Below are positions 15,301 to 30,225 of a stretch of DNA of 64,000 nt, one piece after another. Each line of letters begins with the position of its first letter. The stretch's first letter is position 1. This DNA comes from Apostichopus japonicus (taxonomy: Eukaryota > Echinodermata > Holothuroidea > Aspidochirotida > Stichopodidae). The notes under the pieces are model-generated. The model had not been told where the DNA came from, searched no databases, and saw only the letters and a program-made list of their open reading frames with translations. The translations under genes were made by a program, and so were the position numbers. The DNA is taken from positions 20,882,501-20,946,500 of the forward strand of contig NC_092580.1 of the NCBI RefSeq assembly GCF_037975245.1. Direction: 5' to 3'.

Positions 15301-18300
15301 ATCCCCTATACATATTCAAATAATCCCCTACTCATCACAAATCTACAGTTAATTCCCTGTAGACTCATCACACATCTGCAGTTACTTCCCTACTCGTAAC
15401 ACGGAGACCTATAGTTAATCCCCTATCCCTCATACATGTTCAGTTAATCCCCTACTTCTCACATATCTACTGTTAATCCTCTACTCCTAACACATAGATC
15501 TACAGTTAATCCTCTACTCCTAACACATCTACAGTTCATCCCCTACTCATCACACATCTACAATTAATTCCCTGTAAATCGTAATACAGAGTCCTAAAGT
15601 TAATCCCCAATCCCTCATACATGTTCAGTTCATCCCCTACTCATCACACAGCTACAACTAATCCCCTACTCTTCATACATCCACAGTAAACTCCTCCACT
15701 CCCCCTATATCTTAATTCCAGTTTCCAGTGCCTTTCATTTACCACGATATATATCATAAATGTCTTAATGAATGAATATTTAAGTTATCCCCTATACTGA
15801 CAATATGTCACATCCAGGGACAAGCAACGCTGGTGAAATTGACTTGTTAATCAGGAACCTGACCAATTAGTGTGACATCCTCTAACAGCCAATGGGTAAC
15901 TCTGATTATAAAACACACACATGGGAAGATACGTCATCACTCAATAACCCATGCTTCCCTACCAATCCACCAATCAAAAATGTCATTTAACCGTGAGTTA
16001 CCATCTAGATAGATGACTTTTCCTTAGTACAAAGACAACGCGCCTACGGTATGTCGTTAATATATTCGTTCTCAATATTTAAAGTTAACCTTTTGTACAC
16101 ATGGAAAATTAATAATGATGGACACTCGATGGATATATGTAAATCACTGGATAATCTCAACAAAGGTGAGCTAGCTACCTTTTTCAATAAATCTCTATTC
16201 TTCTTGTTTTGCCCATTTTAACCTTTAGATATTAAAATTCACAAACATTCATAGATGTTCTTTTTCAAAAATATTGTAAATTATAATCAAGCAATGGTGG
16301 GTAGTCGTCTATTACTGTGTTTCTTCCAAACAACAACACAAACATTCTACAAGATTATCTTTGCCTTGTGCAGTGCTATGGCTATATTAGCATAGGTGTT
16401 TATCCAATCAACTTAAGGCGAAAACATGAGATATGTATTTATTATTTTTTTTATTTATTTAGCTCAGTTATCAGGTGTTAATAACAAATGCCTAGTACAT
16501 TTAAAACTGTAGCCAGACACATTTTGTGTCACAATTCAAAGGGTAAAAAAAAAACGCTTGGAGGCTCTCTAGCGAAGAGTGATTAGTCATATTTATGCAA
16601 TCACCGCATATGTATAAAGATCCACACTTTCTCTTGAGTGAAATCAACTTTCCCACTTTCTGTTAACATCAAGATGTCATAATTTTGTAATGGCTTCTTT
16701 AATACTCTGTAAGAACACAGACTAGGTGGTTGCCATAGCAATTATCTTAGTGTACATCATCAATATAATCACACCTAACCATGGTCTTGTGAATGTCCCC
16801 AGGCTAGGCTAGGGCTAGGCTAGGTGTTTAACTATTTGCCTCACACATTCAGCTACCTGTCAATAATTCTGTTTGAGTTAAATGAGGTTCTTCCAAGGTC
16901 ATTAATGGAGAAATATACAAAATTTCATTGTAGAATATTACTCTCTTTACAAGATATTAAACACAGACTGTACTTGAAATGTTGGTACCCTGGGCTTGCT
17001 CGTGCTCAAGTTTGACTAAAATGAAATTCCCCTCTGCATATATTCAACATCCCATTACTACTAATTCCTCCTTATCTTCCCCATTTGCCAAAAAGTTAAA
17101 TAAAAGATACAAGAGATATAATTACACCAAATTCATAGCAAACAAAACAAAACAAAACCCTAAGGACTCTTTCAGCAAGTCTTGATGGTAAAGGGTTTCA
17201 TCGTAGTGTTTTGCTAAAGACTGACAAAATACCAGCAGCCAAAAAGAACGCTATGTTTATAAACTTCACCTGCAACACATAAATTTACCAGTGTATATCC
17301 TCATATTACTACACTTTTTAACGAGGCTCTAATGACCCTGCGAGAACCGGTATGATTCATCTTCACGAATGAAATTAACCGGCCAAAATCATCTCGTACC
17401 TGCCATAAGACCAGATGAGGTGTTTCCTGATCTCCCTGATAATGGGGAGGATACCAATTAAAATGTAATAAAATTAGTGCTTTCTAAATTAGGTCTAGGA
17501 GGCAGACTAGTTTGAATACATACTGTGAAGGATTCTTGATGTGTTTGAAATCAATTCCAAATAAAGCAATTGACTTAAATTCTCTGACAGTGTTGACATC
17601 TGTGAGGCCCAACTCTACGATTTGCGATGACAAACGAAACGGTTAAGCTGGATCTAATTTGAATTTCCTGTATGTCAGGGTCAATATGATATGATACATA
17701 CAGAGATGTTTTGGACATTTCAAAAACCCTGTATTGAACTGGTCCGCCATATCAGAACGAAAGGATCCACTCGAGTACTAATTGGACAGAGACAAGATCC
17801 AATTAGGCGAGATCTGGGCGACCCACCGAAACGACTTATCGATGGAAACAGTTTGAAAATAATCGTTAAATTAGAGGAAGTAAAACAATACAGCTGCTAA
17901 ATATAGGAGGATGAATAATGGTCATTGCAGAAGAAAATGTAAACTTTGACGAACTTGAAAGTTCTTGTCAAGCCGTCGGTCAATGCTTACTTTCTCCAGA
18001 GAAAGTTTATCACTATTCTAAACAGGTAATTCCCTTCACATCTTATCCACCATCACATTCCAACACAACAGAGACATAGTTTATGCTGAAAGAGGATTGC
18101 AAAACTCAGAATGCAGCACATAATTTATCTGATGTTTCTGTAGCAACATGAAGCACAAAGTGGGTATTAAATTAAGTACACAAATTTATGCAAATTTATG
18201 TAAAACTGTTCTTTTGTGTACATACAGGATTCTATCATTTTACTTATATTCTGCTTAGCTAAATCCACCAAAACTGTTATACCAAAAGTGGACATTAAAT

Positions 18301-21300
18301 TATCTCCTTCACTATCAGACTAAGAGACAACACAGAGTTTACAAGAATATCAAATAATGGTCATTTATGAGAAATCTTCAGCAAGCATTTGATTGTCATC
18401 CTCAAAGTGTTGCCCAAGTCTGTGACATATAAATGTCATTATCTAGATGTAATGCAGTCATCACTCCTAGTCAAGTAGTTTTAAAGGCTTCTAGAAACTT
18501 CTATCATCAGGGGTGTAGCCAGGATTTTCAAAGTTGTTGGCATGACTATCTGAGCGGAGTGCCACCATCGGTTTGCGCGGAGCATACAAGAAAATTTTTG
18601 GTTTTACAAACCCCCCAGATGGGCGGAAACGGCCCTCCCGAGTGTTAAATCTGGTTCCCTGGCCTCTTGCTAACTTGAGACACCTCATTCAATATCACTT
18701 TTAAACCCCAAAAACCAAACGAGTTAAAATAGTACGTAATTCAATACTTCATAATGTATTTAAAATTAGCAAGGTGTATGTACAGAGTAGTCTTACTTTT
18801 CAACTTCTGATAATTGTAGATACAAAGTAACGGCACGCAATAGAAATGACAGCTTAGATGACAGAAGAATAGGTCACCGAATTTAGTCATATTCTTGCTA
18901 CGTTCATTTCAATAATTTTTCCTGTCTAGACGCTTAAACTCGTCCAGCAAGCTTATGGATTTGAATTATATGTGTTTCAAAAAAAAAAATAACTTGGCAG
19001 AAAAAGTGTAGGCCCGGGCCTACAGTGCTACATACTGGCTAAGCCACTGATCATGGCTAAAATTTGGGAAGCAATGCAAACAACCCTCATTATTAAAATC
19101 TCATTGCTATCGAGGCTGAGCTACAGTATCTATATCAGCAGTTATCACAGATCTTTTCATAGATTTTTAAACTCAAATGTTCCTTAATTTTTACCCTTGA
19201 TTTGTCTTTCAACAGATATTCACTGGAAATAGGAGGACACATCATGAGGCTTTTGACTTGAAATCCTAATCCATAGATGATCACAAGTAAAAGGTCCTGA
19301 GAACAGCAGTGAAACAAATTTCATAAAATCGTGTTCTTTTCTTGGTGAATCAGTAAAGGAAATCTACTTTTGAGGAGAACGATGGCATTTCAAAGAATCT
19401 ACATTTGGTTATTCGTTTACATCGTCGTCTGGTCTCTGAGGTCTTGGGCAGTTTATGGCCAGACCTGGACGCCGAGTTCGCTACGATGTCCGTGTGTTTG
19501 TACGTACGCATCGGGGCCACAGCTGACCTTAGCTCTAGGGCCCGGCTCTTTCAAGCAGGTCGATTGCAGTTACCGAAACTTGTACACCATACCGAACAAT
19601 TTACCCAGCGATACAGAAGTATTAATCCTGGGAAATAATAATATAAAAAAAATCAGTAACCTGCGAGGTGTCACCCGGTTAAAATATTTAGATCTTTCGC
19701 ATAACTACATTAGCAAGATCTTGGATGGAACTTTTGAAAACAACCCCAACCTGCAGTATCTGTCGCTGAGTTGGAACGAACTGCAAGTTGTGAGCGAGGG
19801 CGCTTTTCAAACGCTAGGCCAATTATCGAGATTACTCCTCTCCGGTAATCAGCTGGGCTACATTCCATCTGCGGTCAAAGCCTTATCGTCTCTCGTCGCC
19901 ATCGATTTGACCAACAACAGAATAATAAAGGTCCTTTCAAACAGCTTTGAAAATCTCGGAAGGCTCCAGTTCATTAACCTTCGTAGTAATCTGATTCAGA
20001 ACATCCAACCTGTTGCCTTCTCTCATTTGCCATCTTTAGTAAATCTTCAACTTTCTCAAAATAATATAAACTTGCTCAGACCGGACGCCTTCCTAAACGT
20101 GTCGCGTCTTTCGACGCTCTCCCTGGGCTACAACACCTTCAAGAACTTGCCCAGTAACCAGTTTGTAAATATACCATCACTCGAAGTGATTCACTTGGAA
20201 GGAAACCAGATCACACGCCTGCCAGGATCCATATTTCAATCCCTTCCAAATTTGCTGGAGGTGAACTTGAAAGACAACGGCTTGGAAATTCTTCCGTCGA
20301 ACATCTTCCAGGGCAGGCAAAACTTACAGAAGATACACCTTGCTGGCAATGAACCAACCCCTCCCATCTCCAGCGAAATGTTCAATGGCTTGCCAAACCT
20401 GATTTCTTTGTCTGTCAGCCAACTGCCTATGCCATTGGACTCTCTCCCAGAGCAACTGTTGGAACTAACAATTACAGATTCCTCCCTCTCCTATATACCC
20501 CCAAACTTCCTGCACAATCTGCCGTCTCTGGAAACCTTGGTTTTATCCGAAAATATGATTTCGGATATTGCGGAGGGTGCTTTCGATGGTCTGAACCTTC
20601 TGCGTAATTTAGACATATCAGGGAACTATCTTACCAGTGTACCGGGATGGATGTTTGCAGCAAATTTTACTGCACTGGAGAAAATTTTCCTCCAAGAAAA
20701 CAGAATTGAAAGGATATTTCCAGAGGCATTTGCTGGTCTAACGTCCTTAAGGTCTCTGACCTTAGAATCCAATCTGATAAAGGAATTACCCTCGGATGTC
20801 TTTCCGCCTTCGCTCGAGTATCTACAATTGGGAGAGAACCCCATTAAATACCTGGACGTAAATGTCGTCAGTGAGCTGACTGCATTGCGACTGTTTTCAG
20901 TCGATTCTAGAAATTTTCAATGCGATTGTTTACTGAGGCACTTTGTGGACTGGTTAGGTATTAATAACGTCATAGTGGACGGTGCTTCTGATTTGCGCTG
21001 TAACACCCCATCGAGGCTACGAGGGGTCGGTCTTCTGCAGTTGAATCATCGGCAACTTTACTGCGGCCCACCAAGTATCCTTACTGCTCCAAAAGCTCAA
21101 AATGTTACGGTGAGGATGGGATTCAACGTCACGTTACCATGCTCCCTCCTTCCCCATTCTGTAGCGACCTTGAAATGGGACACGGCTAAACAAAATAGTT
21201 TAACCATGTCGAGTTTCTATAGAACTGCATATGCAATCAACAACTATCAACTTCTATCGACTGGAACTCTCCTAGTACTCAACGTTTCCCCGTTGGACGG

Positions 21301-24300
21301 CGGGACTTATACGTGCACAGCCGAAAACCCAGCAGGGACGGATATCATCACTTACTTTGTAGCTGTGTATCAAGAGAAGGAAACCACTCCTCAACCTCCT
21401 ATACAAACGACAATAATCACCCCAATCAGTAACACCACAGCTATAGCCGCGAACGGACCTACCAATCTCCCGCAAAACACAATCAAACCGACCATCAGCA
21501 ATTTGAACCCTGTGACACAGGTCATTGTAAACGTTACCACTGTACCCCCTGGTGCTCCTCCCGGCTCCACCAATGTGACATTGAGCTCAACTGCCAATAA
21601 CAGCATTCCTGTCGAGATAACCACCATCAAACCTACAACCGATTCCAATGTGACATTGAGCTCAACTGCCAATAACAGTATTCCTGTCAAGATAACCACC
21701 ATCAAACCTACAACCAATTCAGTCATCAATCTTCCAACTGAGTCGCCGAGGACGGCAGTCACAAACGCAACACTCGTCGATCGACAGCCCTCACCAAATG
21801 GGACCGAGCAAGCGCCAGGTACCAAATCAAATACGACTCACATTGAAAAACTGCCTCAAATTGGACAAGGTCAAAACGAAACCGACACAAGAGGCAAAAC
21901 TGGAGGCGATGGACAAAATAATGGAAATGGCCAGACAACCAACCTACCTCCGATTGTCGATGGACTTCCGACAAAATCTTCTACGACTACGCTGGAGACT
22001 GGCTTAGATTCTTTGCCGACAAAGGATCCAACCAAACCTATCGACCCATGCAATCCTAACCCATGTCTACATCGGGGAACGTGTCAAGTGTTATCTCAGA
22101 AGCCACAAGATCCCGAGGAGGACTCATCGCAATTTGATAGCTACAGTGAAAGCCAGAGCAATGGAAACGATCTCGGTGATGAGATCGACGTGCAGCCCGG
22201 GAAGCAGAGTGCCCAGTGCACCTGTCGCAAGAAATTTGGGGGACCCACTTGTAAGATTCGCAAACCAGAAGTGCCGTACCAGGTGACAGTACTAGAGACA
22301 CACTCGGATGTCATTACGTTGGAGTGGGCGCAGAAGAACGTGGGGAACGTAGATGGTTATAGGATATACTACAGTTTAGTCGGTGACAGGGACATGAAAA
22401 AGAGTATGCCCATCCACCGCAACGTCCAATCCTTCACCATGGAGGAACTCAAAGAGGAATCCACGTACCGCATCTGCGTGGTGGCGTTCAACGACGGCGG
22501 CGACACTCCCGTCGGAGAAGAGAACTGTATCTGGGCTGACACAAAGTCCGGTTCCAAGAATATAATGGAGCTCGTAAAGACAGAGTACGGAATAATCGGA
22601 GGGGGCATATTATTTGTGATAGTGTTGACTATGCTGACTGCCATCTGTTATTCCAAAGGGAAGAAGGAAAGAGACTACGAGAGGTCGGTGGTGATTCCGA
22701 GGGTATCTCAGAGCGTCTCCGATTTACCGCCTTCCAACGTTTTCCGTCGCAACCTGAAACCGAGGGAGAGTGCATTCTATCAGGATGACATGATGCTCCT
22801 AGACCTGTCGCGCCAAAGCGAACGGAAAAAGTACATGAACCCGTTCGATTCTAGACACTCCATCATAATGCCAGATACGGAGCATATCAACCCACCCCTG
22901 GGATTCGGGGAGGGTATCCCTGCCTCTTTAATGCCTAATAATGCTAGAAGAACTTTAAGGATACAGGAAGATATGGTTTAAACAGAATACAGGGAGATTG
23001 TTGATGCTAATGTGTGAAAAATTGGAAACCCACAGCTTTAATTGATAACACATTGTCAAACATTAATGCTGCCTCTTTAATTATTACACCATGGTTGTTA
23101 CTTGGCTGGGGTGATGGAAACTGGATGAAACTTTTTTTGGCAAGATCTCCTGATCCCAGCAAGAATGAGGTATTGACAATACTTTGGAATTTTGTTCCCA
23201 ATTTCCAACCCCTCCATTAGTTCTACTTCACTATTGAAATCGACAGCATGTTATATCTGTTCACCAGGTCTCTCATGTTATAACTATGAAAGATCCCATA
23301 CTTGATACTTAGAAAGCAAGGTGTCTCCAAATGTTATTTTTCATATTAAACTACATCGCTTTTCCAATATCTTAGCATGAAATGGGTTCTATGAGCCTTT
23401 CCTCGTTGTGGCAACACCACAGTGTATCTAAAACTTGACAAGTGTTCAAAGGGTAGAAGAATTGTTCATCTTCAGTGGTGACTTGTCTGCCCAAAATAAT
23501 GCAACTGTAAGGCTGAGATAGGTGTGTATACAACAAGTAGTGTAAACTTGAAATGTATTAACAGACAATGTCCATCCTGCAAAGTCACAATATTCTTCAA
23601 ATAAAGAGAATTATACCAATTATTGTAGTAAATAATGAAGGTTAGTCTTACAAAGACTAACTGTAATTAGGTTGGAAGTCCCCCTCTGTGGTACAGCACA
23701 AAGACAGGCCCTCAAAATTTGGGCTATTTACTGGCTATTTACTGGCTATAAGTAGCTATTTACTGGCTATTTTACTGTCTATTTAATGGCTACTATATAC
23801 TGGTTACTTACTAGCTATTTACTGGCTATTTGTAGCTATTTACTGGCTATTTACTGGCTGTTTACTGGCTATTTACTGGCTACTTACTGGCTATTTACTG
23901 GTTATTTACTAGTTATTTACTGGCTATTACTAGCTATCTACTGGCTATTTACTGGCTAAATGAATGGATTTTGCTGTCTGCCAGTAGACATGCACAACTT
24001 AAACACAAGGTAAGTCGATTAACATTTGCCAACAGTCAAAGAATCAGGATGATTTCTCTACCTAACAAAAGACTGCTTAATTCTATCTTTAAATATTTAT
24101 CTGGGATGATCTCCAATGCCTGTACAGTGACTGGTGTGTGTTGTAATTCAGGAAAATGCCACTTCAAGAACTTGATTATAGACAGTCAATACTTTTTGGA
24201 GCACTGGCATTCTTTCAGCAAGTGACTAAACATTGTGCAATTCTAGGCCTAAAAATCTTCAAAGTTTCTTTCAGAGTCTGTTGTTGTTTTTGCAGCCTTT

Positions 24301-27300
24301 AATACTGGTATCCTCTCTACCAATCTGCTCAGTATTTCAATTAAACACACAAATAGAACTCACTGAAGGATTTGTCCTCTAACAGCACCATACTATTATT
24401 GGTATTAACTTGACCCACTAAACTTTACAATGTGAAACAGACGTTATACAACTTCCGTTATTTGCACTGATATTGATCAAATTCTGCAAAGTTATTCGAT
24501 ACTGAAAGTCCATAATACAATTCATGTCCATCAGTGTCATCAATCAATTTTGCTCAAGAAAAGTTGAGAACAGTTTTTTTTTACATGTGCCGGGCAATTT
24601 TGTTTTGTTTTTTTCAGTATCCAGTGTAACCTCATATGGTTACTGTGTTTACTATTCAATGTCTAATTAGAAACAAGGAAACCTAGAAAAGTGACTTATC
24701 TGGATAAACCGATGTTCTTTGAGATTTGTTAAACTGTTGCAAGTTGATGACCAACCTCCCCTCCCCCCCCCCATATTGGCAATAAATGATTTAAGGGTAA
24801 ATTCTACGCTTGGCAGTCTGAAATGGTTGTGTTAATTAGTAGAGCTCTGATGATGACATTATACGTGACAATCTTTCACAGCAGTTGTATTGTACAATTA
24901 ATAAAAACTAATTAAATCAGGAAAAAACACATTTAGCAGATCTGACAGTAACCCGCTGCTAAATTTACTCTTAACGACTTTTTATTAATCAAGTGCAGCA
25001 TGCTAGCTTTCTCTAAAGTCAGTGTCAAGCACAATATACTCTATTTGTCATTACACATTAAGAACCTGTGAGATACATGGTACATTTGCCGACAACTAAT
25101 TGTCTCAAGGTAGATGAGCTAACAATGCAAAAAAAAGAGAACTTGTACAAAACTGTACAAGCGTTATTATATTTATTTATTTTGATGTGTAATATATCTA
25201 TATATAGTATGTGTAAAATCAAAGAAATTATAGATATATAAAGATATATATATATAATTTTGTTGTACAAAATCTTCATTTATTGTCCTGTAAATTACTG
25301 AAATGTAACAATGAATTGGGAATGACATGTTTTCCAAAACACCACTTTGTATTTTTCGTAATCTCTGATAAGATCTATATTTTCTCGGTTTCTCTTTGAA
25401 GCTGCTCTGATCATACTTGCTAATATGTCTTGCATTAACTTACTTTAAATGTCCACACTGTACTCGTTTCTTCTACTAGTGTAAAAGAACTACATCCATC
25501 AGGCTTGAAGTACGGATATGAGTGCAATGTTCAGCATGAATGTGAGTACCAGTAGAATTCCACTTCATGTGAGTACTATTACTAATATGAGTACAAGGTT
25601 TAACAGAGAGACTACAAGTATGTTATCTTGCACTGTATCTATCCTACATTTCCAAAATGACCTGAGTAAGAGGATGAGTACACATCCATGAAGTTGAGTA
25701 CCAGAAATCGAGTACAAGTACAGGTAACTATAATACGAGAGTACCATTACAAGTACAGATTCCATATAAGAGTACAAGTACAAGTATAGGTTCAATAAAA
25801 GTTTGATATCCTACACCTCGATCAGTGTAGTCACATACAGTAACCATCGCAGCTACGAGTGTCGCAATGCTATCCATCAGCATGGGCCTCCACCAGGGGG
25901 GGGGAGGGAGTGGGGATGCTTGTCTCCCTCCCTGGCAAAAGTAGTAAAGAAAAAAGAACCAACCACCATGCTCTGTCATTATAGGTAAAATTAACCGGTT
26001 CAATTTTTACGGTTAACCGGTTAGTCGTTTTTTAACCCATCATCGAAAATCTGAAGTTGGTTAGCTCCATCATTCTGGATTTTGTTTTTCTGGAAATGTC
26101 CATCTCAATCAGCTCTATCAATCTGATCATTGCATTTGTCACTACTTTTATAGTGTAATAACTTTATCAATCACTTCCATTTAAGTATCAAATTTAGTCA
26201 CTGCACTTTTCTGATTTAAATTTAATCGCCGACGCCATATACATACCACGAAAAGACCGAGGCAAAATTTCCCGTAAATTATTTCGTTCTTTGAAAACAT
26301 GACGGACTTGCAAATAACGGAGAAGAAATCACCGACGGGCGACCATTTCACAGTTAAATATTTCCGATAAAATGCCATTTTCTTCTCTGAGTACCTTTCG
26401 CAATAAAACGTGGCTATTGAAATTTGATTCCTGGTTGATTTATGTCATTCAATATGGAGAAGAAACAATATTAAACCCTCAAGCAGCCTCTCGGTATCAT
26501 CTGGGAATCAGCACTCCTATAAAAATCGGCAGTGACAATAAAACTTACTTCTGAATCGTCATCTCCTGCACGGTGACTGCTCGTTTATCTTTTGTTCCTG
26601 CGTACTGAAAGGCATGAGGTCGGGTTCTTGGAAAACAAAGAAAATAATAATCATAATAATAATAATAATAATAATAAGAGGAACAACAACATTAAAAACA
26701 ATAATAATAATTATAATGTCAAATGAGCAGTTCATAGTGATAAGTGAAAAAAATGCAGCTTTCTCAGTTATTGATTATTGAGTTTCCATAGAGATCAATA
26801 TCTGTTAAAAAGCTACCTGTTGCCCATAAATTAGCAATATTCTAATTGTGCCTTAAAAGGATGTCGAGAACGAAAGTTCAGAAAAACCGGATTTGAATTT
26901 TGTACAAAAATTTAGGGAGTTTAATCGAGCTCAGGTAAGCTTCGGAGATGATGGAGATTAACAATTATTGTTCTTTCATTATTTAATTTATTTTTTTATA
27001 TTTTTAGATCTCTTTCTCCACCAACAGTCTTTGCTAATACTGCATTATTTTCACCTTTGATCGATTGTCTCACAATTACTTTCACAACGTCTAAACCATG
27101 GAAATGTCTACTTCTCCTGGTTTGGTTTGTTGGGTGGAACAGAAAAGTTGACAATTTCATGATGCCTTGTATTCACAGTATACTGTAAAGCTATGTGAGT
27201 GATCTGAATCTATCACATTTCACAAAGAAATCAACCAACAATTTTATCTGTAGACTGTTACAGGAAGTTAAAACGGAAGTCAAAGGTCTCAAAAACATAT

Positions 27301-29411
27301 CATGTCAAATTGATATCACCACTTCCCACCTGTTACCTTAAATTCAAAATGTTGCAAAGGTAAAAATAATAATAATAATATTCCACTTTTATATAGCGCT
27401 TTATAGCAGCAATAGGTCTCAAAGCGCTTTACAGATGATATGTTACCCCTGGTCAATGATAACCTGTCCCAGAGACAATCCCTCCAGGCGGCTGCAGTTA
27501 TATACTGCGCCCAATGACAAGTTACCTCACAGGTACCCATTTAACCCCTGGGTGGAGAGAGGCAATTGAGATAAAGCATCTTGCCCAAGGACACAACGTC
27601 GTGAACTAGGCAGGAGTTGAACCAGATTCTGGGCAGAAGTGGTTATCTTCATCACGTGATTAGCCTATTAACAAACAGCTGATTATACCACTTTAGATAT
27701 TAAAGAAATAATGCATAGTTTTGCAATGCACTATAAATGCATTGTATTTCTACGACCAAATATCCAGAGTATTGCTACATTTACAAAATGCACACTAGTT
27801 TTACTTAGAGGGAAATAAGTGGATCTGGTGTGAATAAAACTACGGTTGTACATATTCTGTGGGGGGGGTGGGGGTGGGAAGGGGTAAAACATAACCAGCT
27901 GGTTCAAAAACAAACCACAATGTTATCATAACCCTTTGACAGACCTTTTGAAAACCTAAACAAATATTTTTGTTCTGTCTTGGAAATATCATATTTGAAT
28001 ATTCTTGTCATCTAGGAGGGAGGGGTGGGGTGCCATTTTGCCCATGTGTAATATTATAGTGCAACAAGTAGGTGAAGCTTTCATTTGTCTGTGTCTATTT
28101 CTCTTTATGTTTCCCTGGTGAACATTATTCATGTTATTAAGGAAACCGACGCCAATATACAGGAACAAAACAAACTGCATGATTTTCTAACCAGTAGCAG
28201 CAAAATCCACATACAGTACATCTACCATTGGCAATGAACAAAGAAATCATTAAAAATTCAAGCATATATGTAGCTCAAGAATAATATTTTTAGACTTGCT
28301 CAAGTCTCCTATAAGATGGAGTAACATTTCTCTGGGCTGTTTTTGTTGTGAGACTTACAGTAATTTGTTCATCACACATAAGATCTGGCTATCGCATTAG
28401 CCAAAGATGATAGTTGGCTCTGTTTCTGATTTATACATGAAAAAGTATAATAATGCTGACCATGGATGGTAACTTGGTTCAATACACTACTGAACTTTTG
28501 AAAATCATGCATTTTTTCAAATCCCCCAAAATTGTGTAATATTAAACCTGTACGCATCAGACTATGTATGACTCAACTTGAATCATTTCCAGTACATGAG
28601 CCTGCAGTACAATACATTTCCTCTTCAGTGATGACGATGCAAACACTCCCAGTTGTTGTTGATAACAAAGAGTAGTGAATTCATATTGAAATTCACAAGC
28701 ATTTAAACATTTGTTCCCTTCCCTTCCCTCTCCTCCCATCACCTCCTCTCCCCTTCTCTCCCTTCCCTCCCACTGATTGTTTTAAAGACCTGCCTTGAAA
28801 TATACTATATACTACAGTGGTACTGTAACACTGCTTATCATGCAAAGATTGTGCCTTTTCTGTTTTAGCTAAAATGTCTAAAAGACAAAAAACATGAATT
28901 TTTGTTAAGCGATAAACACACCTGAGATACTTTGCCATTAGAGACAAGACTTCATTGGTGTCAATGTTTTCTTTACTTAAGACAAATCTGCAATACTTTG
29001 GTCGATCCTTAGGCCATCTTGAAGGTGTCCTTGAGTTAGCTGGGATAAAACAAATGGAACAAAATCATACAAGAAACGTGAAGAAGAGTCTGACAAACAA
29101 CAATTGGATATTAACAGTTAAACATTACTATAGGCTTTCTTGTGACATGTGCCTCTGAGCATGCCGAGATATTCAAACAAACAGCAACTTTTAAAATGAA
29201 CTGCTGTCTCATTCTCTGATATTTTATCATCCAACATATATATATGTTTATATATATATATATATATATATAGTTTCGCTCGAAAGCTCTGCAAAAACCA
29301 AACATTGGCTGTTTTACTTCCAATCACTTACCTAATTCAATTATTGTATCTTACTCGAGATCCAGCCTTTCTCTAAATGCAGCATAGTTGTTTAACAGTT
29401 TTTCCGTTATT

Positions 29412-29461
<50 letters not shown>

Positions 29462-30225
29462 AACGCTGTTACTGTAAAGTTGTGGAGCAATAGAGTTCTG
29501 TGTGGACATTGTGGAACCATTGTGGTAGTTTAAACCCCCATGGAAACATATAGGGTTTATCTCTCCTGGCATTAAGTGAACCAGTTGTAATTGTTGGCAG
29601 ATTATGGCTTTCGGGGGGGGGGGGCTGCTTCTATGGATCGGCATGTGGTATCAGGCTTATCCTGGGATTGTGATGTAACACATGTGATATTTTCTAGGGA
29701 TACTCATGTGATCACATTCATCTCTGTAAAGGAGTACAATTGTTTGGGGGTGGTAGGAATGCACTGTAGTATTTGTGTATAATGTCTTAAGCTAAGTTGT
29801 AGGGTAAAGTTCATCATTTGTATACATGTGGTATTTCCACGTATTGTTAAGGGATTGATATAAAATGCATTACCTGGGAGGGTCAGGCCAGTCTACTCTG
29901 GTTGCTGTGGGACGAAACACTCTTGATGGTAGGCTTCAGGGCCACGTAGCCTCAAGTTTGTACCACATATCCAGTACAATACACTTAACCTTACTGTAAG
30001 AAGTTCTTTTCAAAATATCACATGTGTTACATCACAATCCCAGGATAAGCCTGATACCACATGCCGATCCATAGAAGCAGCCTCAAAAGCCATAATCTGC
30101 CAACAATTACAACTGGTTTACTTAATGCCAGGAGAGATAACCCCTATATAATTCCAAGGGGATTTAAACTACTGTACCACAATGGTTCCACACAGAACTA
30201 CCGTTACTTAACAGTTACAGCGTTA

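Larger units (their letters stand above)
13572..26548. other. PUS7 intron 6 (about 13 kb), hosts the LRR receptor gene
   Basis: Outside the receptor gene it contains the minisatellite at 14838-15700, the hAT-like element at 18510-19049, the 12-bp satellite after 23722 and the GAGTAC-rich tract. No other family-like coding exon was found on either strand by eye. Confidence 0.7.

Noticed and set aside
14838-15700. CRISPR-like array
   Set aside because: Spacers are as repetitive as the repeats, units are degenerate, and the locus is an animal intron.
19370-19381. Receptor start four codons upstream
   Set aside because: That codon is TTG; the first real ATG is at 19382 and is followed by a signal peptide.
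21272-22644. Minus-strand ORFs opposite the LRR receptor
   Set aside because: Low-complexity antisense of the Thr-rich stalk and FN3 region; the sense frame is clearly coding.
25990-26025. Short aaccggtt inverted repeats as a regulatory site
   Set aside because: Too short and isolated to assign a function.
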